This document shows positions 54,653 through 62,950 of a stretch of DNA of 64,000 nt, in pieces (the first letter of the stretch is position 1; the number at the start of each line of letters is the position of its first letter). This DNA comes from Microcystis aeruginosa FD4 (lineage in GTDB: Bacteria; Cyanobacteriota; Cyanobacteriia; Cyanobacteriales; Microcystaceae), in contig NZ_CP046973.1 of NCBI RefSeq assembly GCF_009792235.1, positions 4,030,001 through 4,094,000 of the forward strand, in the 5' to 3' direction. The position numbers and the translations under genes were made by a program. Below the pieces are notes generated by a model. It saw only the letters and a list, made by a program, of their open reading frames with translations, did no database searches and was not told the origin of the DNA.

Positions 54653-55091
54653 TTTGGTTAAGCTCTTAGTTGACCAACAAATTACCACTTTAGTTATTGG
54701 GAATAATCCAGGGTGGAAACAAGAGGTAAACTTAGGGAAAGTCAATAATCAAAAGTTTGTGAGCATCCCTCATGCTCGATTAATTGACATGATTAGTTAT
54801 CAATGTCAATTAGTAGGAATTAAAGTGATTATTCAAGAGGAATCCTATACCTCCGTTGCTAATTTTTTGAATGACGATCCTCTACCAGTGTAGGGACAAA
54901 CAACTGAAAAACCCGTTTTTTCAGGAAAAAGGATTAAACGAGGGTTATATCGCACAGATAGAGGATTTCTTTGCCAATCTGATGTGATGGGTTCCTACAA
55001 CATTTTGCGAAAAGCATTCCCAAATGCGTTTAACCGCTATGGGATAGAGAGGTGCGTAGTTCACCCAAGGAGAATCAATCTCTCGAAGTAA
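54653..55091 (+). pseudogene. IS607-type tnpB 3' fragment
   Basis: It starts abruptly at the ISKra4 end with LVKLLVDQQITTLVIGNNPG and runs through LGKVNNQKFVSIPHARLIDM to DPLPV. There is TAG at 54891-54893 where Tyr is expected, then GQTTEKPVFSGKRIKRGLYR and DVMGSYNILRKAF to TAA at 55089. It is nearly identical to the 3' half of 36021-37467, including the TAG. The following 60 bases match the right end of the same element. Confidence 0.8.
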
Positions 55092-55155
55092 AAGTGAAGG
55101 GAATTTCTGAAATGGAATTCAGTCTGTCTATATTTGACTATACTTTTACTAACTA

Positions 55156-55367
55156 GGGTTTGCTGAAAAAGTACGGGCGAAGCATTCGGATAGAAAATCT
55201 ACGGTTTCACCGATAGGTTATTGCCCGAATGCTTCGCCCCTACAGGACGCGGGCCGATGAAGATGCAAGGTTTTGAACCACGATTCTCTCAAAATCTTGC
55301 ACCTGTTTCGCTCGTAAAGCCCCAAAACCCTTACTTTGCATACATTTCACATTTATTCAGCAAGCCC
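55156..55367. mobile_element. MITE, GGGTYTGCTGAA family, copy 4
   Basis: It is 212 bases: left GGGTTTGCTGAAAAAGT, right ATTTATTCAGCAAGCCC, flanked by the direct repeat TAACTA (55150-55155 and 55368-55373). Its interior differs from copies 1-3 and contains its own inverted repeat GGGCGAAGCATTCGG / CCGAATGCTTCGCCC. Confidence 0.85.
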
Positions 55368-55666
55368 TAACTATAAGAGGCTCCTTGGTTATTTCTAACT
55401 TCGTGGTTGACCAAGGCACGAATCGTCCCATTTCCTAGATCGATAACGCCAATTCCATCAAGAATACCGATGGGAGTGTAATTGTTGATGGTTTCACCCA
55501 CTGTAAATAGGGGCGTATATTTATAACCATTCAATCCTGTCACCTGCGGTCCGCCTGTATTAGTATGAGCTTGCGCTAAAACCGTTGGTACGTTTATTAG
55601 GGAAATTCCCACTGTTAGCAGAGTTGCCGCTAGAACATTTTTGCGGTTAGAATGTGAAGCAATCAT
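55367..55666 (-). pseudogene. PhoX/DUF839-like secreted protein, 3'-truncated
   Basis: 99 residues remain. A signal peptide (VLAATLLTVGISLINVPTVL, cut after AQA) is followed by the beginning of a PhoX/DUF839 beta-propeller: TPIGILDGIGVIDLGNGTIR, then ALVNHEVRNNQGASYS. Full members have several hundred residues and act as phosphatases or related exported enzymes. The frame stops at the junction with the IS607 end and MITE copy 4; nothing of the rest is present beyond it. It is non-functional as an enzyme. Confidence 0.7.
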
Positions 55667-55681
55667 TAATTTTTTAGTCCT

Positions 55682-55720
55682 CTAATCTCAAGGAAACAAA
55701 ACGTTCTCTCTTGAGATTAG
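55682..55720. promoter_or_regulatory. Hairpin in the leader of the PhoX-like gene
   Basis: An 11-base stem CTAATCTCAAG / CTTGAGATTAG with a 17-base loop lies 16 bases upstream of the PhoX-like ATG. It could be a leader attenuator or a binding site. The remaining region to 55901 holds no gene. Confidence 0.5.
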
Positions 55721-55901
55721 AAGGCTTTTATTAACGGATTGATAAGCCCAGAATAAAAACTCTTTAAGAACTGATGCTTTGTCATAATTATTAATATTTA
55801 TGCAAACAATTGTAAAAAATCTGGATGCTCACGACCTAGATTCTTTCTATTAACAATAGTCATTTAATCATCGAGCCTAGTAAACAATGTCTTTCCTTTG
55901 C

Positions 55902-57110
55902 TTATTTTGACTCGTGAATACTGCCCCGTGACTCTTTCCCTAAGGGAAGATTTTTGATTTTTTCCAGAGGTCTATTATTAATTCCCACCGCTTGATTAAT
56001 ATTAGTTAACCCATTGGCCTCTAATTTTTCTGTTAATCCTTGTAAAATATTTGATACTAGCCAAGGTCCCTGATATAACCAACCGGTATAAATCTGTAAT
56101 AAACTGGCACCGGCGGTAATTTTTTCCCAAGCATCATCGAGAGAAAAAATGCCTCCCACTCCAATTATCGGTAAATTACCTTCGGTTTGCTGATAGATAA
56201 AACGGATCACTTCCGTGGAACGTTCCCGCAAAGGTTTGCCACTAATTCCCCCTGCTTCTTCAGTGATTGGTTTACCAGTTTCGGGCAGAATTGTGGTTGT
56301 TAATCCCGTGCGTTTAGTGGTGGTATTAGTAGCGACAATTCCCGCTAATTGATAGGAGAAAGCTAACTCAATAATCGTTATGATATCTTCCCATTCTAAA
56401 TCGGGAGAAATTTTCACTAATAGGGGTTTTCTGCCTTGATTTTCTGTTTGTAAAATGTCGAGGATTTTATCGAGTTGTTCACCACTTTGCAGGGAACGCA
56501 AACCGGGAGTATTGGGAGAACTAACATTAACGACAAAATAATCAGCATGGGGGAATAAATAGCGAAAACTGCCTAAATAGTCCTCTGGGGCCTTTTCTAG
56601 GGGCGTATTTTTCGATTTACAGAGGTTAATACCGATGGGAATCTGTCGGGGTTGTCGTTGCCAAGATTGCTGGAGAGTTGCCGCTAGAACCGGCGCACCG
56701 AGGTTATTTGCCCCCATACGGTTTAATCCCGCCAAATCTTCTGGTAAACGAAATAATCTCGGTTTTGGGTTGCCCGGTTGCCCTTCTAGGGTGACAGCAC
56801 CCACCTCGGCAAAACCAAAGCCGAAATTATGCCAAAGTCCTGCCCCTAAACCGTCTTTATCGAATCCTGCCGCTAATCCGACGGGATTGGGGAAATTTAA
56901 CCCCCAGAGGCTTTGAGATAGGCGAGAATCGCTAAAACTGAGGGATTCTGATAATTGTGAGATTAACCATTGTCCCCAAAATCCCTGCCGCGAGCGATCG
57001 ATTTTTTGCAGAGTATTTAATAATTGTTTTTGTGTTCCCTCTAAATTGCCTCGAATAGCCTTGAAAGCTAGAGGGTAAAAAGGTTTGATTGTATCAATTA
57101 TATTGGTCAT
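55902..57110 (-). CDS. pyrD: Quinone-dependent dihydroorotate dehydrogenase
   Basis: A 402-residue class 2 enzyme of de novo pyrimidine synthesis that oxidises dihydroorotate to orotate with a quinone at the membrane. The N-terminal amphipathic helix (IDTIKPFYPLAFKAIR) is the membrane and quinone-contact part. FMN-barrel motifs follow: NPVGLAAGFDKDGLGAGLWH, FVVNVSSPNTPGLRSLQSGE (with the catalytic Ser region), LLVKISPDL, GIVATNTTTKR and PIIGVGGIFSLDDAWEKI. I chose the ATG at 57110; a TTG two codons upstream also opens the frame. A hairpin MITE separates it from dnaJ on the same strand. Confidence 0.96.
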   Translation of the reverse strand: MTNIIDTIKPFYPLAFKAIRGNLEGTQKQLLNTLQKIDRSRQGFWGQWLISQLSESLSFSDSRLSQSLWGLNFPNPVGLAAGFDKDGLGAGLWHNFGFGFAEVGAVTLEGQPGNPKPRLFRLPEDLAGLNRMGANNLGAPVLAATLQQSWQRQPRQIPIGINLCKSKNTPLEKAPEDYLGSFRYLFPHADYFVVNVSSPNTPGLRSLQSGEQLDKILDILQTENQGRKPLLVKISPDLEWEDIITIIELAFSYQLAGIVATNTTTKRTGLTTTILPETGKPITEEAGGISGKPLRERSTEVIRFIYQQTEGNLPIIGVGGIFSLDDAWEKITAGASLLQIYTGWLYQGPWLVSNILQGLTEKLEANGLTNINQAVGINNRPLEKIKNLPLGKESRGSIHESK

Positions 57111-57129
57111 AATCAAGCGGGATTAAGGT

Positions 57130-57200
57130 GTAGGGTGGGTTAGGTGAGGACAAGTCATGTTTTTGACAAAAAATTTCAAATTTGCCGTAACCCACCTAGC
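57130..57200. repeat. Hairpin repeat with TAGGGTGGGTTA ends
   Basis: The ends are TAGGGTGGGTTA and TAACCCACCTA (one-base difference), with a 45-base interior. It belongs to the GTAGG-TGGGTT group of cyanobacterial hairpin repeats, also seen at 58179. It lies between dnaJ and pyrD and could act as a terminator. Confidence 0.7.
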
Positions 57201-57207
57201 ATAATCT

Positions 57208-58083
57208 TTATAAACCTTGACGAGGGTTAAAAGTTTCGATCGCCCGTATTTTTTGATAAAGTTCTAATTCTTCGGGGCTAGGATTGGGAGGATTAACTAA
57301 GAGAATTTCCACTAATTGATCGCCCCTTTCTCCTTGGGAAGTGGGATAACCTTTGTTAGCCAAACGTAATCTTTGACCGCTTCTCACTCCCTTAGGAATC
57401 ATCATTTTAACTAACCCGTCAATGGTAGGAATTTCCACAAAACCGCCCACAATTGCCTCGCTAGGAGTAATCGGCACTTGACAGACAATATCGGAACCTT
57501 GAATCTTAAAAAAGGGATGCCTAGCAATGGTTATTTTTAAATATAAATCACCCCCTTCAATACCCTGACCTTTGAGACGAATTTTCTGCCCATCGATCAT
57601 GGCTGCCGGCATATCAACCTCTATTGATCTACCATCTTCCAGACGAATTCTTTGTCTGCCACCTTGATAGGCTTTCTCTAAAGGTAAAGTTAATTTTGCT
57701 TCCACATCTCGACGAGTTAAACGGGGAGAGGAGGCAATTTTAGCGCGCTTAGTGTTAAGGTTACTAAAATCTCTAAACTTCCATAAATCCTGTTCTGTCC
57801 GGGGTATTTTTCCATTACCGTTACTATTCGCTTTTTCCCCCGGACGTATCCCGCGGCGCTTAATCCCCGTCAAGGAACGATTATACTCAACCCGTTTTTC
57901 TTCATCGGAGAGAACATCATAAGCTTCATTAATATCTTTAAACTTTTCTTCGGCCGATTTATCCCCCGGATTAACATCAGGATGATATTGACGCGCCAGT
58001 CGTCGAAAAGCCTTTTTGATCTCGTCACTGGTAGCCGTGCGAGATACTCCTAAAACATCATAATAATTAACTAATTGTGGCAT
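57208..58083 (-). CDS. dnaJ: DnaJ-class co-chaperone (CbpA type)
   Basis: A 291-residue protein. The J domain occupies residues 5-70 (YYDVLGVSRTATSDEIKKAF, then YHPDVNPGDKSAEEKF with the essential HPD). A G-poor linker follows, then the two DnaJ C-terminal beta domains (AKLTLPLEKAYQGG, LKGQGIEGGDLYLKI, KMMIPKGVRSGQRLRLANKG). No zinc-finger is present, as in CbpA. It stimulates the DnaK ATPase. It is downstream of dnaK on the same strand, with a 329-base repeat-rich gap between them, so the pair may be co-regulated. The start ATG at 58083 is the only good one. Confidence 0.93.
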   Translation of the reverse strand: MPQLVNYYDVLGVSRTATSDEIKKAFRRLARQYHPDVNPGDKSAEEKFKDINEAYDVLSDEEKRVEYNRSLTGIKRRGIRPGEKANSNGNGKIPRTEQDLWKFRDFSNLNTKRAKIASSPRLTRRDVEAKLTLPLEKAYQGGRQRIRLEDGRSIEVDMPAAMIDGQKIRLKGQGIEGGDLYLKITIARHPFFKIQGSDIVCQVPITPSEAIVGGFVEIPTIDGLVKMMIPKGVRSGQRLRLANKGYPTSQGERGDQLVEILLVNPPNPSPEELELYQKIRAIETFNPRQGL

Positions 58084-58412
58084 ATATTCAGTTATCAGTT
58101 ATCAGTTATCAGTTATCAGTCATCAGTTATCAGTCATCAGTTATCAGTCATCAGTTAAGTAGGGAGGCACAATTATTTGTAGGATGGGTTAGCGCACTTC
58201 GTAACATAATCGGGCGTTGGGTTTCATGCTTCAACCCAACCTACGTTCATCTTATATTTAATTCCACCCACCCACTTATCAGTTATCAGATTTGAGTTCT
58301 AAGTGAGCAGTATGTATTAAGTGAGCAGTATTAAATAGTAGTTTGCCACTGTCTTTTCACTGATCACTGTTTACTGATCACTGATTACTGATCACTGTTC
58401 CCTGATCACTGA
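58084..58412. repeat. Repeat-rich gap between dnaK and dnaJ
   Basis: It contains AGTTATC-type direct repeats (58086-58157, units TCAGTTATCAG/TCAGTCATCAG). A hairpin repeat at 58179-58244 has ends GTAGGATGGGTT and AACCCAACCTAC. GATCACTGATTACT repeats lie at about 58338-58412. No gene. Confidence 0.85.
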
Positions 58413-60575
58413 TTAAAACCAATCATCATCGTCATCATCCCAGTTATTTTGGGGGGGGATATTGCGGGAACGATTGCCGCTGCTGCGGTTACTTTTACTA
58501 TTGTTATAACTTTTTTCCTCCGAACGGGGGGAACTTGACCAATCGCTATTGCGGCCATTGTAGTAATTGTCCTGATTGGGGGGGCGATAACTATCTTGAT
58601 TAGCCGAATAATTGGGTCGATAATCACTTTGATAACCCGGTGTACTGGGACGATAATCCTGGCGATAACGATCGCGGCGCGGTTCGTAGGGAAGATCATC
58701 TTCCTTATCCCCGGTAAAAGTCTTGCGAATAGCACTAAAAAAGCCCTCGTCTTCCTCGTCGTATTGTAGCCGTACCTCGCGATTTAATTCATAAATAACA
58801 TCCTGTAAATCCGCTTGGGCGCGATCGATGCGACGGTCATCATTTTTCTCCAAAGCGTCGATAATTTCCGTACTCAAAGACTCAATTTGACGACGATAGG
58901 AACGGGTAAACTCATTACCAAAATCGAGAGTAACATCTTTTAAGCGTCGTTGGGCTTGATCCACCAGAGAGCGGGCGCGATTGCGTTTATCGACCTTTTC
59001 GCGACGGGTACGATCTGCTTCGGCAAATCGGGCAGCATCGCCGATCATGCGGTTAATTTCCCCTTCGCTGAGGGTAGAAGCGCCTTGAATGGTGACACTT
59101 TGCTCGCGTCCGGTCATTTTATCCCTAGCGGTGACTTGTAGAATACCATTAGCATCGATATCGAGGGACACTTGCACTTGGGGAATACCCCGGGGTGCGG
59201 GGGGGATACCGGTTAATTTAAAACGTCCCAAGGATTTATTATCGCTGGCCATTTCCCTTTCTCCCTGCACAACGTGGATTTCGACCACAGTTTGATTATT
59301 TTCGGAAGTGGAAAAAAGGTCAGCTCTGCGGACGGGAATAGTGGTATTGCGGGGGATTAACTTTTTCATCACACCGCCGATGGTTTCTAAACCCAAGGAT
59401 AAAGGGGTTACATCGAGGAGCAGCACGTCTTTGACCTCGCCGCCCAAAATTCCCGCTTGAATAGCCGCCCCGACCGCTACAACCTCATCGGGGTTAACAT
59501 TTTGATTGGGTTCCCTATCGATAAAACTCCGCACTAAATCCTTAACCACCGGCATCCGCGTACCGCCGCCGACCAGTACCACTTCATCTAGTTGGACGGG
59601 GGACAAACCGGCATCAGAAAGGGCGCGTTTGAGGGGACGACGGAGACGACTGATTAAATCGCCGCATAATTCCTCAAATTGGGCGCGACTCAGGCGAGTT
59701 TCGATGTGTTTGGGTCCGTCTTCCGTGGCGATGATAAAGGGCAGATTAATATCGGTGACGCTGACCCCAGACAGTTCAATTTTGGCTTTTTCTGCCGCTT
59801 CTGTGAGTCTTTGTAGTGCTTGCCGGTCTTGGCGCAGCTCCACGCCTTCCTGTTCCAAAAATTGATTGGCTAACCAATCGACGATTCTTTTATCGAAATC
59901 ATTGCCGCCTAATTGGGTGTCGCCACTGGTGGCTTTCACCTCAAAAACGCCGTCACCCACTTCTAGGATAGAAACATCAAAAGTACCGCCTCCCAGGTCA
60001 AAAACGAGGATTTTCTTGCTTTCCTGTTCATCGAGACCGTAGGCTAGGGCGGCGGCGGTGGGTTCGTTGAGAATCCGCAGCACTTCTAACCCCGCAATTC
60101 GGCCCGCATCCCGGGTGGCTTGACGTTGGGAATCATTAAAATAGGCGGGGACGGTGATTACGGCCCCGGTGACTTCTTCCCCTAGATAACGGCTGGCTTC
60201 TTCGGCTAATCGGCGTAAAATTAGGGCGGAAATTTCTTCGGGGGCGAATTCTTTTTGCAGACGGGGGCATTTAATTTTGATATTGCCCATCTCATCCCGG
60301 CGGATGGTGTAGGGGACGCGCTTCGATTCGGGGTTTAATTCCGAGTAGCGACGACCTATGTAGCGTTTGACTCCATAGTAGGTGTTTTGGGGATTGAGTA
60401 CCCCTTGTCGCCGGGCCATTTGACCGACCACTAACTCCCCATCTTTATTAAAACCGACCACAGAAGGGGTGGTTCTCATGCCTTCCGAGTTGGCGATGAC
60501 CACTGGCTTTCCGCCTTCCATCACGGCGACGACGGAGTTAGTTGTCCCTAGATCAATGCCTACTACTCTACCCAT
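58413..60575 (-). CDS. dnaK: Hsp70 chaperone DnaK (long-tailed cyanobacterial type)
   Basis: A 720-residue protein. The nucleotide-binding domain has VGIDLGTTNSVVAVMEGG, ILVFDLGGGTFDVSILEVGD and VVLVGGGTRMPVVKDLVRS. The substrate-binding domain follows (LLDVTPLSLGLETIGGVMKK). After the helical lid a low-complexity tail of about 100 residues rich in Y, N, R, S, P and D ends in NNWDDDDDDWF. Cyanobacteria have several DnaKs; a long variable tail is typical of DnaK3-like forms, so this is probably not the canonical stress DnaK2, though I cannot be certain. It folds proteins with the downstream DnaJ. No GrpE is nearby. The first 25 bases upstream show no convincing CIRCE (HrcA) element. Confidence 0.94.
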   Translation of the reverse strand: MGRVVGIDLGTTNSVVAVMEGGKPVVIANSEGMRTTPSVVGFNKDGELVVGQMARRQGVLNPQNTYYGVKRYIGRRYSELNPESKRVPYTIRRDEMGNIKIKCPRLQKEFAPEEISALILRRLAEEASRYLGEEVTGAVITVPAYFNDSQRQATRDAGRIAGLEVLRILNEPTAAALAYGLDEQESKKILVFDLGGGTFDVSILEVGDGVFEVKATSGDTQLGGNDFDKRIVDWLANQFLEQEGVELRQDRQALQRLTEAAEKAKIELSGVSVTDINLPFIIATEDGPKHIETRLSRAQFEELCGDLISRLRRPLKRALSDAGLSPVQLDEVVLVGGGTRMPVVKDLVRSFIDREPNQNVNPDEVVAVGAAIQAGILGGEVKDVLLLDVTPLSLGLETIGGVMKKLIPRNTTIPVRRADLFSTSENNQTVVEIHVVQGEREMASDNKSLGRFKLTGIPPAPRGIPQVQVSLDIDANGILQVTARDKMTGREQSVTIQGASTLSEGEINRMIGDAARFAEADRTRREKVDKRNRARSLVDQAQRRLKDVTLDFGNEFTRSYRRQIESLSTEIIDALEKNDDRRIDRAQADLQDVIYELNREVRLQYDEEDEGFFSAIRKTFTGDKEDDLPYEPRRDRYRQDYRPSTPGYQSDYRPNYSANQDSYRPPNQDNYYNGRNSDWSSSPRSEEKSYNNSKSNRSSGNRSRNIPPQNNWDDDDDDWF

Positions 60576-60793
60576 GCTTGTTTTTGTCTCCCCCTAGATT
60601 TCGATAACTTCGGGACTTTTACCTTCGATCGATAGTTTAAATCGCTTAATGCTTGTTGACAATATTGTATCGAATTGTCTTAGGTTCTCGCTCTCGATTC
60701 GGGGGGGATTGAGGGCGTGATTACCGAAGCTTTTAGCGATCGCTGGCGATCGGGCTTGGGAGGTTTAATACTAAATCATTAGGGGTCGAGAAT

Positions 60794-60846
60794 GGAGTCG
60801 CCTCCATCCCCTCCTATTCAGAACCGGACAGGAGACTTTCACCTCA
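60794..60846. other. Possible group II intron relic
   Basis: AGAACCGGACAGGAGACTTT followed by CACCTCAT resembles, from memory, the conserved non-coding segment next to reverse-transcriptase frames of cyanobacterial group II introns. No RT frame is nearby, so this is at most a fragment. The rest of 60576-61061 holds the dnaK promoter region and a GCGATCGC-type site near 60738, without other recognisable features. Confidence 0.3.
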
Positions 60847-61061
60847 TAAGTGGTCAGACAAAATTAATTAGATAATTTTCTCCGAATTCTCTCAGACTTT
60901 TTTCCACAGATTTAACCAAAGTTTCCCCGCTAGAGTTGGCATCTAAGCTGTATGGCATTTAAACTGCGTCTTGGATTTTATAGTACAAATGATCGAACTC
61001 CCTCTCCCCGCTGCCAACTCCGGCGCTCATAGACAGTCTTAACGAGTAATTTAGATAGTCA

Positions 61062-61155
61062 ACAGCTTATCCCCAGCCATTCATACTTAATAAATCCCCA
61101 CAAGATTTCAATCAAATTCAACTGAGGCAAATACGGCGGATTCAAGCTCGGTCTG
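61062..61155 (-). pseudogene. IS630-type transposase C-terminal fragment
   Basis: Reading leftward, the translation gives PSLNPPYLPQLNLIEILWGF then IKYEWLGISC-stop. LNLIEILW is the motif with the catalytic Glu of IS630 transposases (usual form SPELNPIEHLW). Only about 30 codons remain, on the strand opposite the next transposase fragment, so it comes from a different insertion. Confidence 0.65.
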
Positions 61156-61306
61156 GTACATCTTCTCAGTGGAAAGGCTTATCCAATCAGGAGTAGTATA
61201 ACTACTGTCTTACTGACTGCCAACGACTAAGGAAAATATAGCAATTATTGGAGCCATGAGGTACAATAGAAGGCCAATAGACAAATAATTGAGAGGCAGA
61301 GCAGAC

Positions 61307-61693
61307 ATGAGACCCTATTCAGTAGACTTTCGCCAAAAAATTATCGATGTCTGGGAAAAAGAAAGAATTTCTATTCGAGAACTAGCCAAAAGATTTAATG
61401 TGGCCAAAAGCTTTATTCAAAAGTTATTGAAACAATATCAAGAAACTGGAGATATCCGTCCCCGTCCCCAAGGAGGCAGTCCCCCAACCAAGTTAAATAG
61501 TGAGCAATTAGTAATTCTTGTCGAAATCATCGAAGCTAACAGGGATGCAACTCTCCAAGAATTATCTAACTTACTCTCTGAAAAGACACAGATTAAAGTC
61601 AGTAGATCCACCCTAGGGCGAATTACGAAAAAACTGAAGCAAAGTTTCCCAAAAAAACGCCCCACGAGTCCGAAAAAGTCGGAGAAAAAGTAA
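61307..61693 (+). pseudogene. IS630-type transposase, DNA-binding half only
   Basis: 128 residues from ATG 61307: MRPYSVDFRQKIIDVWEKER opens a helix-turn-helix (ISIRELAKRFNVAKSFIQKL), followed by a second one (ATLQELSNLLSEKTQIKVSR), as in the first frame of two-frame IS630 elements. It ends in a lysine-rich stretch and stop. The DDE half that should follow in another frame is absent: 61694-61984 shows only scraps with no catalytic motifs. It is a relic, or at best a DNA-binding fragment that might interfere with a related transposase. Confidence 0.75.
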
Positions 61694-61984
61694 CAGAGTT
61701 TCCCATTTGCTCGTCGATGAAGTATTGGTCAATTGAGTCCAGCAGAAAAACACCTAAAAAAGAAGCAAAAATATGGCGATATAGTCAATATTTATCGAGG
61801 GCATCTCATCTCTGGGACTTTCTCCCACTTATAATGAGCAGCAGAAGTTATTAAAAGAGGGTGAATGCAATTCGTCCCTACAAGCCCAAAATATGATATA
61901 GATATTTCTATAAAATTGAGCTGCAGCCTTTCACTGATTACTGATTACTGAAAGGTCTCCTATCTCGACTACTTATAGTTAATC
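61694..61984. other. Intergenic region upstream of menC
   Basis: It contains unrecognised transposon debris and a TTCACTGATTACTGATTACT direct repeat at about 61930-61950. No gene is supported. The menC promoter should lie here, but I see no clear elements. Confidence 0.4.
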
Positions 61985-62950
61985 ATGTATTTCTGGCAAT
62001 TTCGTGTTTATCAGCGTCCTTTGCTGCGTCCCCTACAAACCCATCACGGACTATGGGAAATTAGGGAAGGAATTATTATTCGCTTAGAAGCGGAAGATGG
62101 ACGAATTGGATGGGGAGAAATTGCTCCTTTACCTGAATTTGGTTCAGAAACATTATCGGCAGCAATATTATTCTGTCAAAGTCTCGAAAATCCCCTATCA
62201 ATAACTTCAATTTTTTCTATTCCCGAACAATTTCCCGCGTGTCAATTTGCCTTTGAATCAGCTTTAGAAGATTTAAGTATCGAGAATCAATCAAGAGAAT
62301 TAGAAACGAAAAATTATAGTTATTTATTGCCCACTGGTGCAGCAGTATTTCCTTGTCTAGATGATATTTTAGCCGCTCATAAAACTAATACTTATAAATG
62401 GAAAATTGCGGTCAATTCTCTCGCAGAGGAGTTAACCTTATTTGAAAAATTAATTGGCCGATTACCCAGGGGAATTAAATTGCGTTTAGATGCCAATGGA
62501 GGATTAAGTATTGCTGAGAGTAAAATCTGGTTAAAAATTGCCGATGAATGTCAACTAATTGAATTTATCGAACAACCTTTACCCCCATCTCAATTAGCGG
62601 AAATGTTGCAATTAAGTCAAGATTTTACCACGGAGATTGCCTTAGATGAATCGGTGGCCAATCTCCGACAAATAGAGGAATGTTATCAACGGGGATGGCG
62701 AGGAATTTTTGTGATTAAACCTGCTATTACTGGTTCAATACAAGGGTTAAGAAATCTCTGGGAAAAATATCCCTTAGATTTAGTATTTTCCTCGGTTTTA
62801 GAAACTAATATCGGCAGAAAATCCGCTTTACGTCTAGCACAAGAATACCCACGAAAGGAGCGAGCTTTAGGTTTTGGTGTGCAACAATGGTTTAATAATA
62901 ATGAACCCGATTGGTTAGAAAAACTGTGGACGACATCAGCAAACAATTAG
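61985..62950 (+). CDS. menC: o-Succinylbenzoate synthase
   Basis: A 321-residue enolase-superfamily enzyme that dehydrates SHCHC to o-succinylbenzoate, a step of phylloquinone (menaquinone-type) synthesis needed for photosystem I. The barrel carries the OSBS signature residues: YKWKIAV (K-x-K base), KLRLDANGG (metal Asp), FIEQPLPP (metal Glu), IALDESVAN (metal Asp) and FVIKPAI (second Lys). The N-terminal capping domain includes GWGEIAPLPEFGSETL. Length is normal and all key residues are present. Its 3' end overlaps the likely menE start by 25 bases, which indicates an operon. Confidence 0.95.
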   Translation: MYFWQFRVYQRPLLRPLQTHHGLWEIREGIIIRLEAEDGRIGWGEIAPLPEFGSETLSAAILFCQSLENPLSITSIFSIPEQFPACQFAFESALEDLSIENQSRELETKNYSYLLPTGAAVFPCLDDILAAHKTNTYKWKIAVNSLAEELTLFEKLIGRLPRGIKLRLDANGGLSIAESKIWLKIADECQLIEFIEQPLPPSQLAEMLQLSQDFTTEIALDESVANLRQIEECYQRGWRGIFVIKPAITGSIQGLRNLWEKYPLDLVFSSVLETNIGRKSALRLAQEYPRKERALGFGVQQWFNNNEPDWLEKLWTTSANN

